A stretch of DNA of 6,342 nucleotides from Microcaldota archaeon (GTDB taxonomy: Archaea > Micrarchaeota > Micrarchaeia > Anstonellales > Anstonellaceae). The notes beneath the pieces were generated by a model that worked only from the letters and a program-made list of their open reading frames with translations, was not told the DNA's origin and made no database searches. How positions within the stretch are numbered: position 1 is the first letter of the stretch; each line of letters starts with the position of its first letter. Location: NCBI GenBank assembly GCA_026396355.1, contig JAPLWY010000127.1, positions 1 to 6,342 on the forward strand, given 5' to 3'. The translations under genes were made by a program, and so were the position numbers. Shown piece by piece: positions 1 to 5,190 of this stretch.

Positions 1-2025
1 GCTGCCTCAGGGGCAACAAAAGACATGGTGCTCTCAGTTGCTCCAACTGCCTCGCCAGAGTCAAACGCGCAATCATCAACCGACTATTCGCAAACCAACG
101 TGCAGGTGCAAGGAGTGGATGAAGCTGACCTGGTGAAAAATGACGGCAAATACGTCTATATTGTGAAAAACGAATACGGCACCAGCATACGCTACAACCC
201 ATTCAGCTCAGGCAGCACAGGGAAAGTGAAAATAATCGATGCCTACCCAGCTGCAAGCATGAAGCAGGTGGGCGAAATATCAATTGACGGCGATGTGCAG
301 CAGATATTCGTGAATGGCGACAAGCGCGTGGTCTTCGGAAGCGTCTATGTCCCATACTATTTCCCATCCGGGCTCTCATCCGATGCAGTGTGCCTGCGCT
401 GCGTGGTGCCTCCTTACTATTCCTCGAACTTCGCCTTCATGCGCATATACGACATTTCCGACAAAGCCTCGCCCAAGCTCCTCAAGCGGATTGAAGTAAA
501 GGGCAACTACGTGGAATCTCGCATGATTGGAAGCAAAGTGTACACTGTGTTTTCCGATTATGCCTCTTACGATTACCCAATGCCTCTTTACCGCGTGGAC
601 GGGCAGGAAATGAAGATTGCCCCAACCGATGTCGGCTATTTTGATTTCCCCGACTCAGGCTACAGCTTCAACATACTCTCTGGAGTTGACCTGTCTGACC
701 TTGCCTCTGCCGATAGCAGGAAAGTGGTGCTGATGGGCGGAGCGCAGAACCTGTTTGTTTCATCCGACAACCTGTATGTGACCTACTCGCGCTATGACTA
801 TTACGACCCGATGTGGCGCGTCTACAACGAGGTTCTTTCCCCCTATTTTGACGATGGGATGAAAAAGCGCGTTTCAGAGATAGACGCAATGAACATTTCA
901 GGCTGGAGAAAGGAGCGCCTCAAGTCCCAGGAGGCAATCTCATTCATGCAAGGCAAGATATTCAACCCGCTTGACTGGTCGATTGACACCAATCTCCGCG
1001 AGGAAATCCAGCAGAAGATTTACGACGGGCAGCAGAAAACCACTGAGCAGCCAAGAAACTCGGAAAACACCGCAATACACAAGTTCGCGCTCGACTCGGC
1101 TTTCACCTATGGCGGGCAGGCCGAGGTTCCCGGGCATGCACTCAACCAGTTCTCAATGGACGAGTACAACGGGACTTTCCGCATAGCGACAACCGTTGGG
1201 CAGAGCTGGAACGCCAACCCGCCTTCCTCAAACGGCATCTACGTGTTCGACTCCTCACTCAAGCAAATCGGCAAGCTTGAAGGGCTTGCCAAGGGCGAAT
1301 CGATTTACTCCGCGCGGTTCATGGGCGCGCGCGCATACCTGGTGACTTTCAAGAAGACCGACCCTCTCTTTGTCATCGGTCTTTCCGACCCAACAAACCC
1401 AGAAGTGCTGGGCAAGCTCAAAATCCCGGGCTACTCTGATTACCTGCACCCTTATGATGAAACCCACCTCATCGGGCTGGGCAAGGGCGCAGTAGCTGAC
1501 GAGAACGGCGGCAACTTTGCCTGGTACCAGGGCGTGAAGCTGTCATTGTTCGATGTATCGGACGTGGAGCACCCCAAGGAAGTGGCTTATTACGAAATAG
1601 GCGACCGGGGCACAGACTCCTACGCCCTTTCCGAGCACAAGGCATTCTTGTTCTCAAAGGAAAAGAACCTCCTGGTGATACCAATAACGCTGGCGAAAAT
1701 CGACCCGCTTAAATACCCCAGCGGCGTGCCTGCAAACACCTATGGCGACTACGTATTCCAGGGCGCATACGTGTTCTCAATAACGCCTGAAAAAGGGTTT
1801 GCGCTGCGCGGAACGATTTCGCATGTGGATGAGGCGGAATACAAGAAAAGCGGGGACTACTGGTGGAGCAACAACAATGTGGTGAGGAGCCTCTACATAG
1901 GCGAGTACCTCTACACTCTCTCCGACTTGTACCTTAAGGCAAACGACCTTGGAACACTCGTGCCAGTGTCATCCGTGCAAGTCGGGCAGAACCAGACCTA
2001 CCGTGGCGGCTATTATTACGAATAG
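1..2025 (+). CDS. Beta-propeller domain protein (Beta_propel family), 5' end outside window
   Basis: The frame is open from base 1, eight codons before the first ATG at 25, so the true start and any signal peptide probably lie upstream. The family is recognisable from its conserved N-terminal signature NVQVQGVDEADLVKNDG (from about 97), from VPGHALNQFSMDEYNG (from 1126), and from the DPLFVIGLSDPTNP and IPGYSDYLHPY segments (1360-1455). These match the archaeal/bacterial secreted beta-propeller family (Pfam Beta_propel). Many YVYIV, NLYVTY and AYLVTF type strands suit propeller blades. A charged, probably helical insert (about 830-1070) interrupts the blades, which I recall as usual for the family. 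The C-terminus is Tyr-rich (RGGYYYE) with no membrane anchor. The low-complexity Ser/Thr/Gln stretch before the signature (about 49-90) looks like a linker after an exported N-terminus. The molecular function of the family is not established; an extracellular or cell-surface role is inferred. The only two Cys pair as CLRC near 390. Confidence 0.9.
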   Translation, partial: AASGATKDMVLSVAPTASPESNAQSSTDYSQTNVQVQGVDEADLVKNDGKYVYIVKNEYGTSIRYNPFSSGSTGKVKIIDAYPAASMKQVGEISIDGDVQQIFVNGDKRVVFGSVYVPYYFPSGLSSDAVCLRCVVPPYYSSNFAFMRIYDISDKASPKLLKRIEVKGNYVESRMIGSKVYTVFSDYASYDYPMPLYRVDGQEMKIAPTDVGYFDFPDSGYSFNILSGVDLSDLASADSRKVVLMGGAQNLFVSSDNLYVTYSRYDYYDPMWRVYNEVLSPYFDDGMKKRVSEIDAMNISGWRKERLKSQEAISFMQGKIFNPLDWSIDTNLREEIQQKIYDGQQKTTEQPRNSENTAIHKFALDSAFTYGGQAEVPGHALNQFSMDEYNGTFRIATTVGQSWNANPPSSNGIYVFDSSLKQIGKLEGLAKGESIYSARFMGARAYLVTFKKTDPLFVIGLSDPTNPEVLGKLKIPGYSDYLHPYDETHLIGLGKGAVADENGGNFAWYQGVKLSLFDVSDVEHPKEVAYYEIGDRGTDSYALSEHKAFLFSKEKNLLVIPITLAKIDPLKYPSGVPANTYGDYVFQGAYVFSITPEKGFALRGTISHVDEAEYKKSGDYWWSNNNVVRSLYIGEYLYTLSDLYLKANDLGTLVPVSSVQVGQNQTYRGGYYYE

Positions 2026-2028
2026 CCG

Positions 2029-2075
2029 GTTTCTTTCTTTTTCTTTTGCTTTTTGCATTTTTTCTCTTTTTCCCC
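2029..2075 (+). terminator. Pyrimidine/T-rich archaeal terminator after the propeller gene
   Basis: Starting four bases after the TAG stop there is a nearly pure T/C tract about 45 nt long with several runs of 4-6 T. There is no preceding GC hairpin. Repeated U-runs directly after a stop are the usual signal for archaeal RNA polymerase termination. The same tract makes an artificial Phe/Leu-rich N-terminus if the next gene is started too early. Confidence 0.75.
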
Positions 2076-2112
2076 AGTTTCCACTCTCATGCAAAACAGC
2101 GCATCTTCACTA

Positions 2113-2120
2113 TTTATAAA
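2113..2120 (+). promoter_or_regulatory. TATA box of the 2151 gene
   Basis: TTTATAAA matches the archaeal TATA consensus. Its centre is about 34 nt ahead of the ATG at 2151. With the usual 25-27 nt spacing, transcription would start near 2141-2144, giving a leader of under 10 nt. The box lies inside the longer open frame that begins with TTG at 2046, which argues against that earlier start. Confidence 0.65.
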
Positions 2121-2142
2121 CAAATTGCCACACAAATCACGC

Positions 2143-2147
2143 GTGAT
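2143..2147 (+). promoter_or_regulatory. Shine-Dalgarno GTGAT deciding the start at 2151
   Basis: GTGAT is complementary to the archaeal 16S rRNA 3' end and sits three bases before the ATG. Together with the TATA box at 2113 it supports ATG 2151 over TTG 2046. Confidence 0.5.
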
Positions 2148-2150
2148 GAA

Positions 2151-2789
2151 ATGGGATTCCCTTCCTTTCTGTTCTTGAACCGGAAATTCCAGGAAAACGT
2201 GAGCCGCAATGTGTGGGGCGATTACGATGACTACACGGTTCCAAAAGTAAAAGTCAGGGCTCCGCTGGGCAGCAAGCTCGACAGCGCCATAGCGAAATTT
2301 TCCTTCACAGAAAGGGACACTGGCATCTCCCTCAGGCAGCTTTCAGCGCTCAAGCGCCAATTCAGGCTTCTTGAAAAAGGGAAGAAGAACGAATACGGGG
2401 CAGCCTGCGAAAAGATTGCAAGCACGGTAGCAGGGCATCTAAACCTCCAATTCTCGCAGCAGCACATCGAACTTGCAAAACTCGACATCATGAAAAGCTC
2501 GAAGGAAATACTGCGGGAAGCCAGCAGGAACGCGCGCGCCAACAGGAAAAACTTCATTACGGGCGTGGCTATCTCGCTAATCGGCGCAGCCATCTCTTTT
2601 GCGGTAGCGCGCGCATCAGGAAAAGGCGCGGCTGAAATCGCAGGCTACACAATCATTGCAGGCATCACAGGGTTCGCAGCAGGTTTCATCGGGGCGCAAA
2701 GATCCAGCGATTCGGTCTTGGATCCCACAGAATATCATGTCAGGCTCTCCTATAATGCGTGCGCGGCAGTGATGGATGCTTGCCAGTAA
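2151..2789 (+). CDS. Hypothetical membrane protein with two C-terminal transmembrane segments
   Basis: This 212-residue protein is not recognised. The start was chosen at ATG 2151 because a TATA box and a GTGAT ribosome site lie just upstream; the open frame runs back to a TTG at 2046, but that part encodes a T-tract terminator. Residues 1-50 are mixed, with an acidic/aromatic patch (WGDYDDY at 22-28). Residues 55-135 are highly charged and probably helical, possibly coiled. Two hydrophobic small-residue-rich segments follow at about 136-154 (GVAISLIGAAISFAVA) and 163-182 (GYTIIAGITGFAAGFIGA), joined by a short loop containing GKGA. They look like a helical hairpin in the membrane, with most of the protein on one side. 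A 30-residue tail holds two Cys (204 and 211). It has its own promoter and terminator, so it is probably monocistronic. No function is proposed. Confidence 0.8.
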   Translation: MGFPSFLFLNRKFQENVSRNVWGDYDDYTVPKVKVRAPLGSKLDSAIAKFSFTERDTGISLRQLSALKRQFRLLEKGKKNEYGAACEKIASTVAGHLNLQFSQQHIELAKLDIMKSSKEILREASRNARANRKNFITGVAISLIGAAISFAVARASGKGAAEIAGYTIIAGITGFAAGFIGAQRSSDSVLDPTEYHVRLSYNACAAVMDACQ

Positions 2790-2796
2790 GCGCGTA

Positions 2797-2814
2797 TTTT
2801 TCCCAGCGGGAAAA
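2797..2814 (+). terminator. T-run plus perfect hairpin after the membrane-protein gene
   Basis: Seven bases after the TAA stop there is a run of five T (2797-2801) that overlaps a perfect 7-bp inverted repeat, TTTTCCC at 2798-2804 and GGGAAAA at 2808-2814, with a 3-nt AGC loop. The T-run could terminate transcription in archaeal fashion. On the other strand the element would end in a T-run too, so it may work in both directions. The rest of the gap to 2922 shows nothing else that I recognise. Confidence 0.45.
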
Positions 2815-2922
2815 CGGGCACAGCGCAAAGCGTTGCAGGTTAAAAACCACTGGGGTCGCCATCAGGAGAAAAAAGACAGCCAAGCCTATTTCAGGATGCG
2901 CGATTAGGCGCATTTTCGACCA

Positions 2923-2930
2923 CTTTATAT
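2923..2930 (+). promoter_or_regulatory. TATA box of the aminopeptidase gene
   Basis: CTTTATAT is centred about 37 nt ahead of the ATG at 2964. A start near 2951-2954 is predicted, leaving a leader of roughly 10-13 nt that contains the ribosome binding site. Confidence 0.6.
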
Positions 2931-2954
2931 TCGTTTCTACATACAAAACGGCTG

Positions 2955-2961
2955 GGTGGGG
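2955..2961 (+). promoter_or_regulatory. Ribosome binding site of the aminopeptidase gene
   Basis: GGTGGGG contains the archaeal GGTG core and ends two bases before ATG 2964. It supports that start, although the strict GGTG part leaves a 5-nt spacer. Confidence 0.5.
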
Positions 2962-2963
2962 TT

Positions 2964-4154
2964 ATGCATAAAACAAAACAAGCGAACCACGTATTCCTTG
3001 CAATAGTCAACCAAAGCAATCAATTCGGCAAGCAAAACCTTCACCTATCCGAAAAAGAAATCCAGAAAATGCTGATGCAGGCTGTCGGGCTTAAAAAAGG
3101 CGAAAAACTTCTTTTTCTTACAGACTATCCTGATACTCCTGAAACCAACCCGGTAAAACAGGACAGGATGGAGCTTCTTACCCGCTGGAAGCTTGCAGCG
3201 GAAAAGCTCTCCAAAACCGCCGGATTCATTGTGCTGCCGCTTGCCAAATATCTTGAGGCAGGCAGGCACGGTGCCGATTTTCCCTCCAGCGGCTTTGTTG
3301 GTGAGCAGGAAGTGAAGAATTTTCCGGCATACATCGCAAGTGCGGACGTGGTAATTGCAATGAACACATTCTCCGCCACCGTGCCCCTCAAGGAAATCGG
3401 AAAAGCGAACAACAGGACGCGTGGGCTGAGCATGCCTACTGTGGAGTCCAGCATGGAACCGGCAATGTGCGTTGATTATGAAAAGATGACTGCGCGGGGC
3501 GAGAAACTGCGCACCATTGTTGCAAATGCAGTCAGTTTTGAAGTGGAATTCAAGGGCAATGGCGTGCCCCAAGGGACAATACTGCGCCTTGACACGCGCG
3601 CCAATGCCTGGCACCTTAGCACAGGCGTGAGCATCATCCCAGGCGAATTCACCAACCTTCCTGGTACCGAATTATACACGCCCCTGTACGAAGGCACATC
3701 AGCAGAAGCCCGCGCGGCCCTTGGCGACTCGAAAACAGAGGGCACATGGGCGGTCTATTCGCCAAAAGACAGCCAGGTCGTTCTTCTCAAAGTCAAGAAC
3801 AACAAAATAATCGAGGTTCCGGGCGATTCTATCATGGCTCAAGAGATGCGCGCGCTGATACGCGCCGAGCCCAACAATGCGAATTTGGCTGAGTTGGGGC
3901 TTGGCCTGAATAGCCTTGCACGCTCAGGGGACGACATACCCATTCTTGAAAAAGAGAAAGCCGGCCCGCATATTGCATATGGCACAAGTTCGCACTTTGG
4001 CAAGCCCGGCTCATGGGCCGGCACTGTCCAGGCTTCAGTGCATATAGATGAAGTATACACTCGGACCACGGAAATCACTGTCGACATCCACGCAGTGTTT
4101 GCCGATGGCACGCGGATCCTTATTGCAAAAGAAGGCAAGATTGTCGCAGTATGA
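2964..4154 (+). CDS. M29-type metallo-aminopeptidase (leucyl aminopeptidase / aminopeptidase T-like)
   Basis: This 396-residue protein resembles the AmpS / aminopeptidase T family (peptidase family M29, COG2309). Those enzymes are cytoplasmic, use a dinuclear metal centre and remove N-terminal residues from peptides. The N-terminal part (about 30-190) has an alternating alpha/beta pattern, with strands such as KLLFLTDYP (48-56) and ADVVIAMNTFSATV (127-140). The C-terminal part holds the likely metal ligands in family order: Glu in PGEFTNLPGTE (228 or 236), Glu310 in the LAELGLGLN motif, His336 in GPHIAYGTSSHFG with a second His at 344, then His360 and Asp362 in VHIDEVY. The length is close to the usual 370-410. 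The family and ligand order are from memory, with no alignment run. Substrate preference cannot be read. The gene has its own TATA box and converges on the tRNA/repeat unit. No T-run follows the TGA stop, so + strand readthrough into the repeats is possible. Confidence 0.8.
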   Translation: MHKTKQANHVFLAIVNQSNQFGKQNLHLSEKEIQKMLMQAVGLKKGEKLLFLTDYPDTPETNPVKQDRMELLTRWKLAAEKLSKTAGFIVLPLAKYLEAGRHGADFPSSGFVGEQEVKNFPAYIASADVVIAMNTFSATVPLKEIGKANNRTRGLSMPTVESSMEPAMCVDYEKMTARGEKLRTIVANAVSFEVEFKGNGVPQGTILRLDTRANAWHLSTGVSIIPGEFTNLPGTELYTPLYEGTSAEARAALGDSKTEGTWAVYSPKDSQVVLLKVKNNKIIEVPGDSIMAQEMRALIRAEPNNANLAELGLGLNSLARSGDDIPILEKEKAGPHIAYGTSSHFGKPGSWAGTVQASVHIDEVYTRTTEITVDIHAVFADGTRILIAKEGKIVAV

Positions 4155-4158
4155 GCCA

Positions 4159-4168
4159 GTAAAAATAT
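4159..4168 (-). terminator. Minus-strand T-run beyond the tRNA/repeat array
   Basis: Read on the minus strand, ATATTTTTAC follows the end of the second repeat unit by a few bases. It is the first T-run of at least five after the tRNA-Gln 3' end in that direction, so it is the likeliest terminator for a transcript that includes the tRNA and both repeat units. Weak evidence: a single 5-T run. Confidence 0.35.
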
Positions 4169-4173
4169 CAAAG

Positions 4174-4248
4174 TAGCCCCTGGCGGATGGAGCAGCCGCC
4201 AGAGCGGCTGCGACAGATTTGGAGCCGCAGGCTCCAAACGCGGGGCTA
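4174..4248 (-). repeat. Structured tRNA-end-capped repeat, unit 1
   Basis: TAGCCCC (4174-4180) pairs with GGGGCTA (4242-4248), giving a 7-bp closing stem that imitates the acceptor stem of the adjacent tRNA-Gln. Inside are two perfect hairpins. The first is GCAGCCGC/GCGGCTGC (4192-4199 with 4204-4211, 4-nt loop). The second is TTTGGAGCC/GGCTCCAAA (4218-4226 with 4230-4238, GCA loop). The result is a three-way junction. Its first 14 bases equal the last 14 of the tRNA gene (17 bases when flanks are included: 4172-4188 match 4340-4356). The strand is given as that of the tRNA; the element has no coding sense. Confidence 0.8.
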
Positions 4249-4261
4249 TGGATGGAATAAA

Positions 4262-4327
4262 TAGCCCCTGGCGGACCGTCAACCGCAGGTTGGCGGGTTT
4301 TGGAGCATCAGCTCCAAACGCGGGGCT
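4262..4327 (-). repeat. Structured tRNA-end-capped repeat, unit 2
   Basis: The architecture is the same as unit 1: AGCCCC (4263-4268) pairs with GGGGCT (4322-4327). A 9-bp hairpin with one G-T pair follows (4276-4284 with 4288-4296, GCA loop), and then TTTGGAGC/GCTCCAAA (4299-4306 with 4311-4318, ATCA loop). The 17 bases at 4311-4327 are identical to 4231-4247 of unit 1, and TAGCCCCTGGCGGA at 4262-4275 is identical to the tRNA 3' end at 4342-4355. The first hairpin differs in sequence from that of unit 1 yet still pairs. It lies 13 nt from unit 1 and 14 nt from the tRNA. Confidence 0.8.
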
Positions 4328-4341
4328 GCGAGCCATGCGAG

Positions 4342-4433
4342 TAGCCCCTGGCGGATTCGAACCGCCGTTACCGGGTTTCTTCGGCTACCGTGCCGTCAAA
4401 GCCCAGCGTCCTTGGCCACTAGACGAAGGGGCT
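4342..4433 (-). tRNA. tRNA-Gln (anticodon TTG) with a 19-nt intron
   Basis: On the minus strand the cloverleaf is complete. The acceptor is AGCCCCT/AGGGGCT (7 bp), with T8 and C9. The D stem is GTCT/GGAC with loop AGTGGCCAA. The anticodon stem is CTGGG/CCCGG, formed only after removal of the intron. The loop is CTTTGA-A with anticodon TTG at 4397-4399, the variable region is TAAC, and the T arm is GGCGG-TTCGAAT-CCGCC. The discriminator is A, and CCA is not encoded. The mature length is 73 nt. A1-U72 is typical of archaeal tRNA-Gln, where the charged form is usually made by amidating Glu-tRNA(Gln) (GatDE route; established knowledge, not visible here). The gene converges on the aminopeptidase and is followed by two repeat units that copy its 3' end. 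Confidence 0.95.
4377..4395 (-). other. Bulge-helix-bulge tRNA intron at position 37/38
   Basis: The 19-nt insert lies between A37 and A38 of tRNA-Gln. The predicted pre-tRNA fold is a textbook motif: exon helix CTGGG/CCCGG, a 3' bulge AAA cut after its second A, a 4-bp core helix CTTT/GAAG (one T-G pair), a 5' bulge GAC cut after GA, and an intron helix GGC/GCC with loop ACGGTA. This is the substrate of archaeal tRNA splicing endonuclease (EndA). Without the insert the anticodon stem does not pair, which confirms the boundaries. Confidence 0.92.
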
Positions 4434-4457
4434 GCGCGATTTATGGTTTCTCCTAAG

Positions 4458-4471
4458 CTTATTATTATATC
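4458..4471 (-). promoter_or_regulatory. TATA-like promoter element of tRNA-Gln
   Basis: On the minus strand GATATAATAATAAG is centred about 32 nt before the first tRNA base. Transcription would then start roughly 5-8 nt upstream of the mature 5' end, leaving a short leader. The element lies just after the TAG at 4488-4490, in the 54-nt gap before the tRNA, so the tRNA need not rely on the upstream gene. Confidence 0.5.
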
Positions 4472-4487
4472 TGCAAGCCTCTGCCGG

Positions 4488-4703
4488 CTAATGCTGTATC
4501 TGGTCCGGTATCAGGTTCTTCTGCGCGAATTTGCTTTTCTTCTGTCCGGCAGCTTTCGGTTCAACCGTCACAATCTCATGCATCGTTCCTGCGTTTTTTA
4601 TGTGCTTAAGCAAGATCCCCCGGTTATTCAGATTGGCATCCATGTTCATTATCACATCGTAAGAGCCCTCCACATGCTTTAAGGCCGCCGGTAGATCAGG
4701 ATT
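4488..4703 (-). pseudogene. Displaced C-terminal part of the 5116-4679 gene (shifted frame)
   Basis: After the break at 4704-4713 a second minus-strand frame carries on for about 71 codons to TAG at 4488. It reads NPDLPAALKHVEGSYDV, then about 54 mostly polar, basic residues ending NLIPDQIQH. It resembles ordinary protein rather than a shadow. Removing one 5-nt unit joins it seamlessly to the upstream frame, giving an intact product of 207 residues. The alternative is a separate 61-residue gene starting at GTG 4673, but I see no ribosome site for it, so a frameshifted C-terminus is preferred. Confidence 0.5.
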
Positions 4704-5116
4704 GTCCTGTCCTGGTCTGTTTTGTCCTGGGCTATCTTGCTCCTTTCCTCGGAAGCAATTTCGCAGGCTTTTTCCAGCCTATAGTTCCCTCCTGCGCAGT
4801 TTGGCATCAATGCGGAAATGTGGGGCAATATATTGAATTTGTAATCTCTTGCCTTGTTATTTCTGACATGTGCACTGTTTAGGTTGAGCCACGCATCGCC
4901 AGCGCAGCTTTTTTCCAGGAGATTGGCGGTTTCTTTAAAGATGTACACATCTGTGGAATAGTTCTTTTTATCGCGGGCCATTGCAGTTTCTATTTCTTTG
5001 GCATATCCTCGTATCTGTTCCCTTACCTCCCACACCCTGTCCGGAATATCTACCGAGTGCTTTTTCTGCTTCACGCCCAGCTGGGCTATTATCTGCTTCT
5101 GCAAAATCCGTGCCAT
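4679..5116 (-). CDS. Unrecognised soluble protein, apparently truncated by a frameshift
   Basis: The open frame has 145 codons, ATG at 5116. The product is charged and probably largely helical, with no signal peptide or membrane segment; it has Cys at 71, 107 and 118. I do not recognise the family. The first 136 residues look like normal protein. The last nine (RTILIYRRP) follow a tandem GTCCT duplication and may be out-of-frame sequence. Deleting one repeat unit would extend the product to 207 residues ending at 4488. The frame therefore represents either a truncated but expressed protein or a gene in one phase of a switchable tract. A TATA-like box at 5139-5148 sits about 28 nt ahead of the ATG, which predicts a leaderless or nearly leaderless mRNA. 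It lies 74 nt downstream of proS on the same strand. Confidence 0.65.
   Translation of the reverse strand: MARILQKQIIAQLGVKQKKHSVDIPDRVWEVREQIRGYAKEIETAMARDKKNYSTDVYIFKETANLLEKSCAGDAWLNLNSAHVRNNKARDYKFNILPHISALMPNCAGGNYRLEKACEIASEERSKIAQDKTDQDRTILIYRRP
4704..4713. repeat. Tandem 5-nt repeat (GTCCT x2) at the frameshift
   Basis: Two direct copies of GTCCT (AGGAC on the coding minus strand) abut at 4704-4708 and 4709-4713; another GTCCT lies nearby in TTTGTCCTGG around 4723-4730. A 5-nt unit changes the frame whenever the copy number changes. One copy gives the 207-residue product, two give the 145-residue product seen here. Confidence 0.75.
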
Positions 5117-5131
5117 GTTATTTTCTATGTT

Positions 5132-5152
5132 AAGGCATGTTTAAAATGCTTT
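5132..5152. promoter_or_regulatory. Imperfect inverted repeat over the TATA box
   Basis: AAGGCAT (5132-5138) and ATGCTTT (5146-5152) are inverted repeats with one G-T mismatch, flanking GTTTAAA. The repeat covers the TATA-like element of the downstream minus-strand gene, so it could be an operator; it could also be chance in AT-rich DNA. Confidence 0.3.
5139..5148 (-). promoter_or_regulatory. TATA box of the unrecognised gene at 5116
   Basis: On the minus strand CATTTTAAAC is centred about 28 nt ahead of the ATG at 5116. The usual spacing puts the transcription start at or within a few bases of the ATG, implying a leaderless message. No Shine-Dalgarno sequence is seen before the ATG, which agrees. 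Confidence 0.5.
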
Positions 5153-5190
5153 GCCCAGCAGCTAAGCTGAAAGGCTTCATTTATCTGGAT

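Noticed and set aside
25..27. ATG 25 as the start of the propeller protein
   Set aside because: The frame is open to the window edge, and a family member of this type should carry an export signal. None is seen after this ATG, so the start is probably upstream.
2797..2814. Protein-binding operator for the aminopeptidase
   Set aside because: It lies more than 100 nt upstream of that gene's TATA box and directly after the previous stop codon, so a terminator role is simpler.
3045..3614. 189-codon minus-strand open frame inside the aminopeptidase gene
   Set aside because: It is antisense to a well-supported enzyme gene, has an improbable Cys/His/Phe-rich composition, and shows no promoter. The same applies to the minus frames 3125-3454, 3476-3745 and 3839-4336.
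4174..4327. Two further tRNA genes or simple tRNA pseudogenes
   Set aside because: Only the acceptor ends match. There is no TTCGAAT T-loop, no D arm and no anticodon arm, and the internal hairpins are perfect palindromes unlike decayed tRNA arms.
4174..4355. CRISPR array
   Set aside because: Three copies of a 14-mer are present, but the intervals are hairpins that share sequence with each other, and one copy is part of a tRNA. There are no uniform unique spacers.
4248..4682. 144-codon + strand open frame across the tRNA region
   Set aside because: It runs antisense through unit 2, the whole tRNA-Gln gene and the end of the minus-strand gene. Its middle residues (GGFEPPLPGFFGY) are simply translated tRNA antisense.
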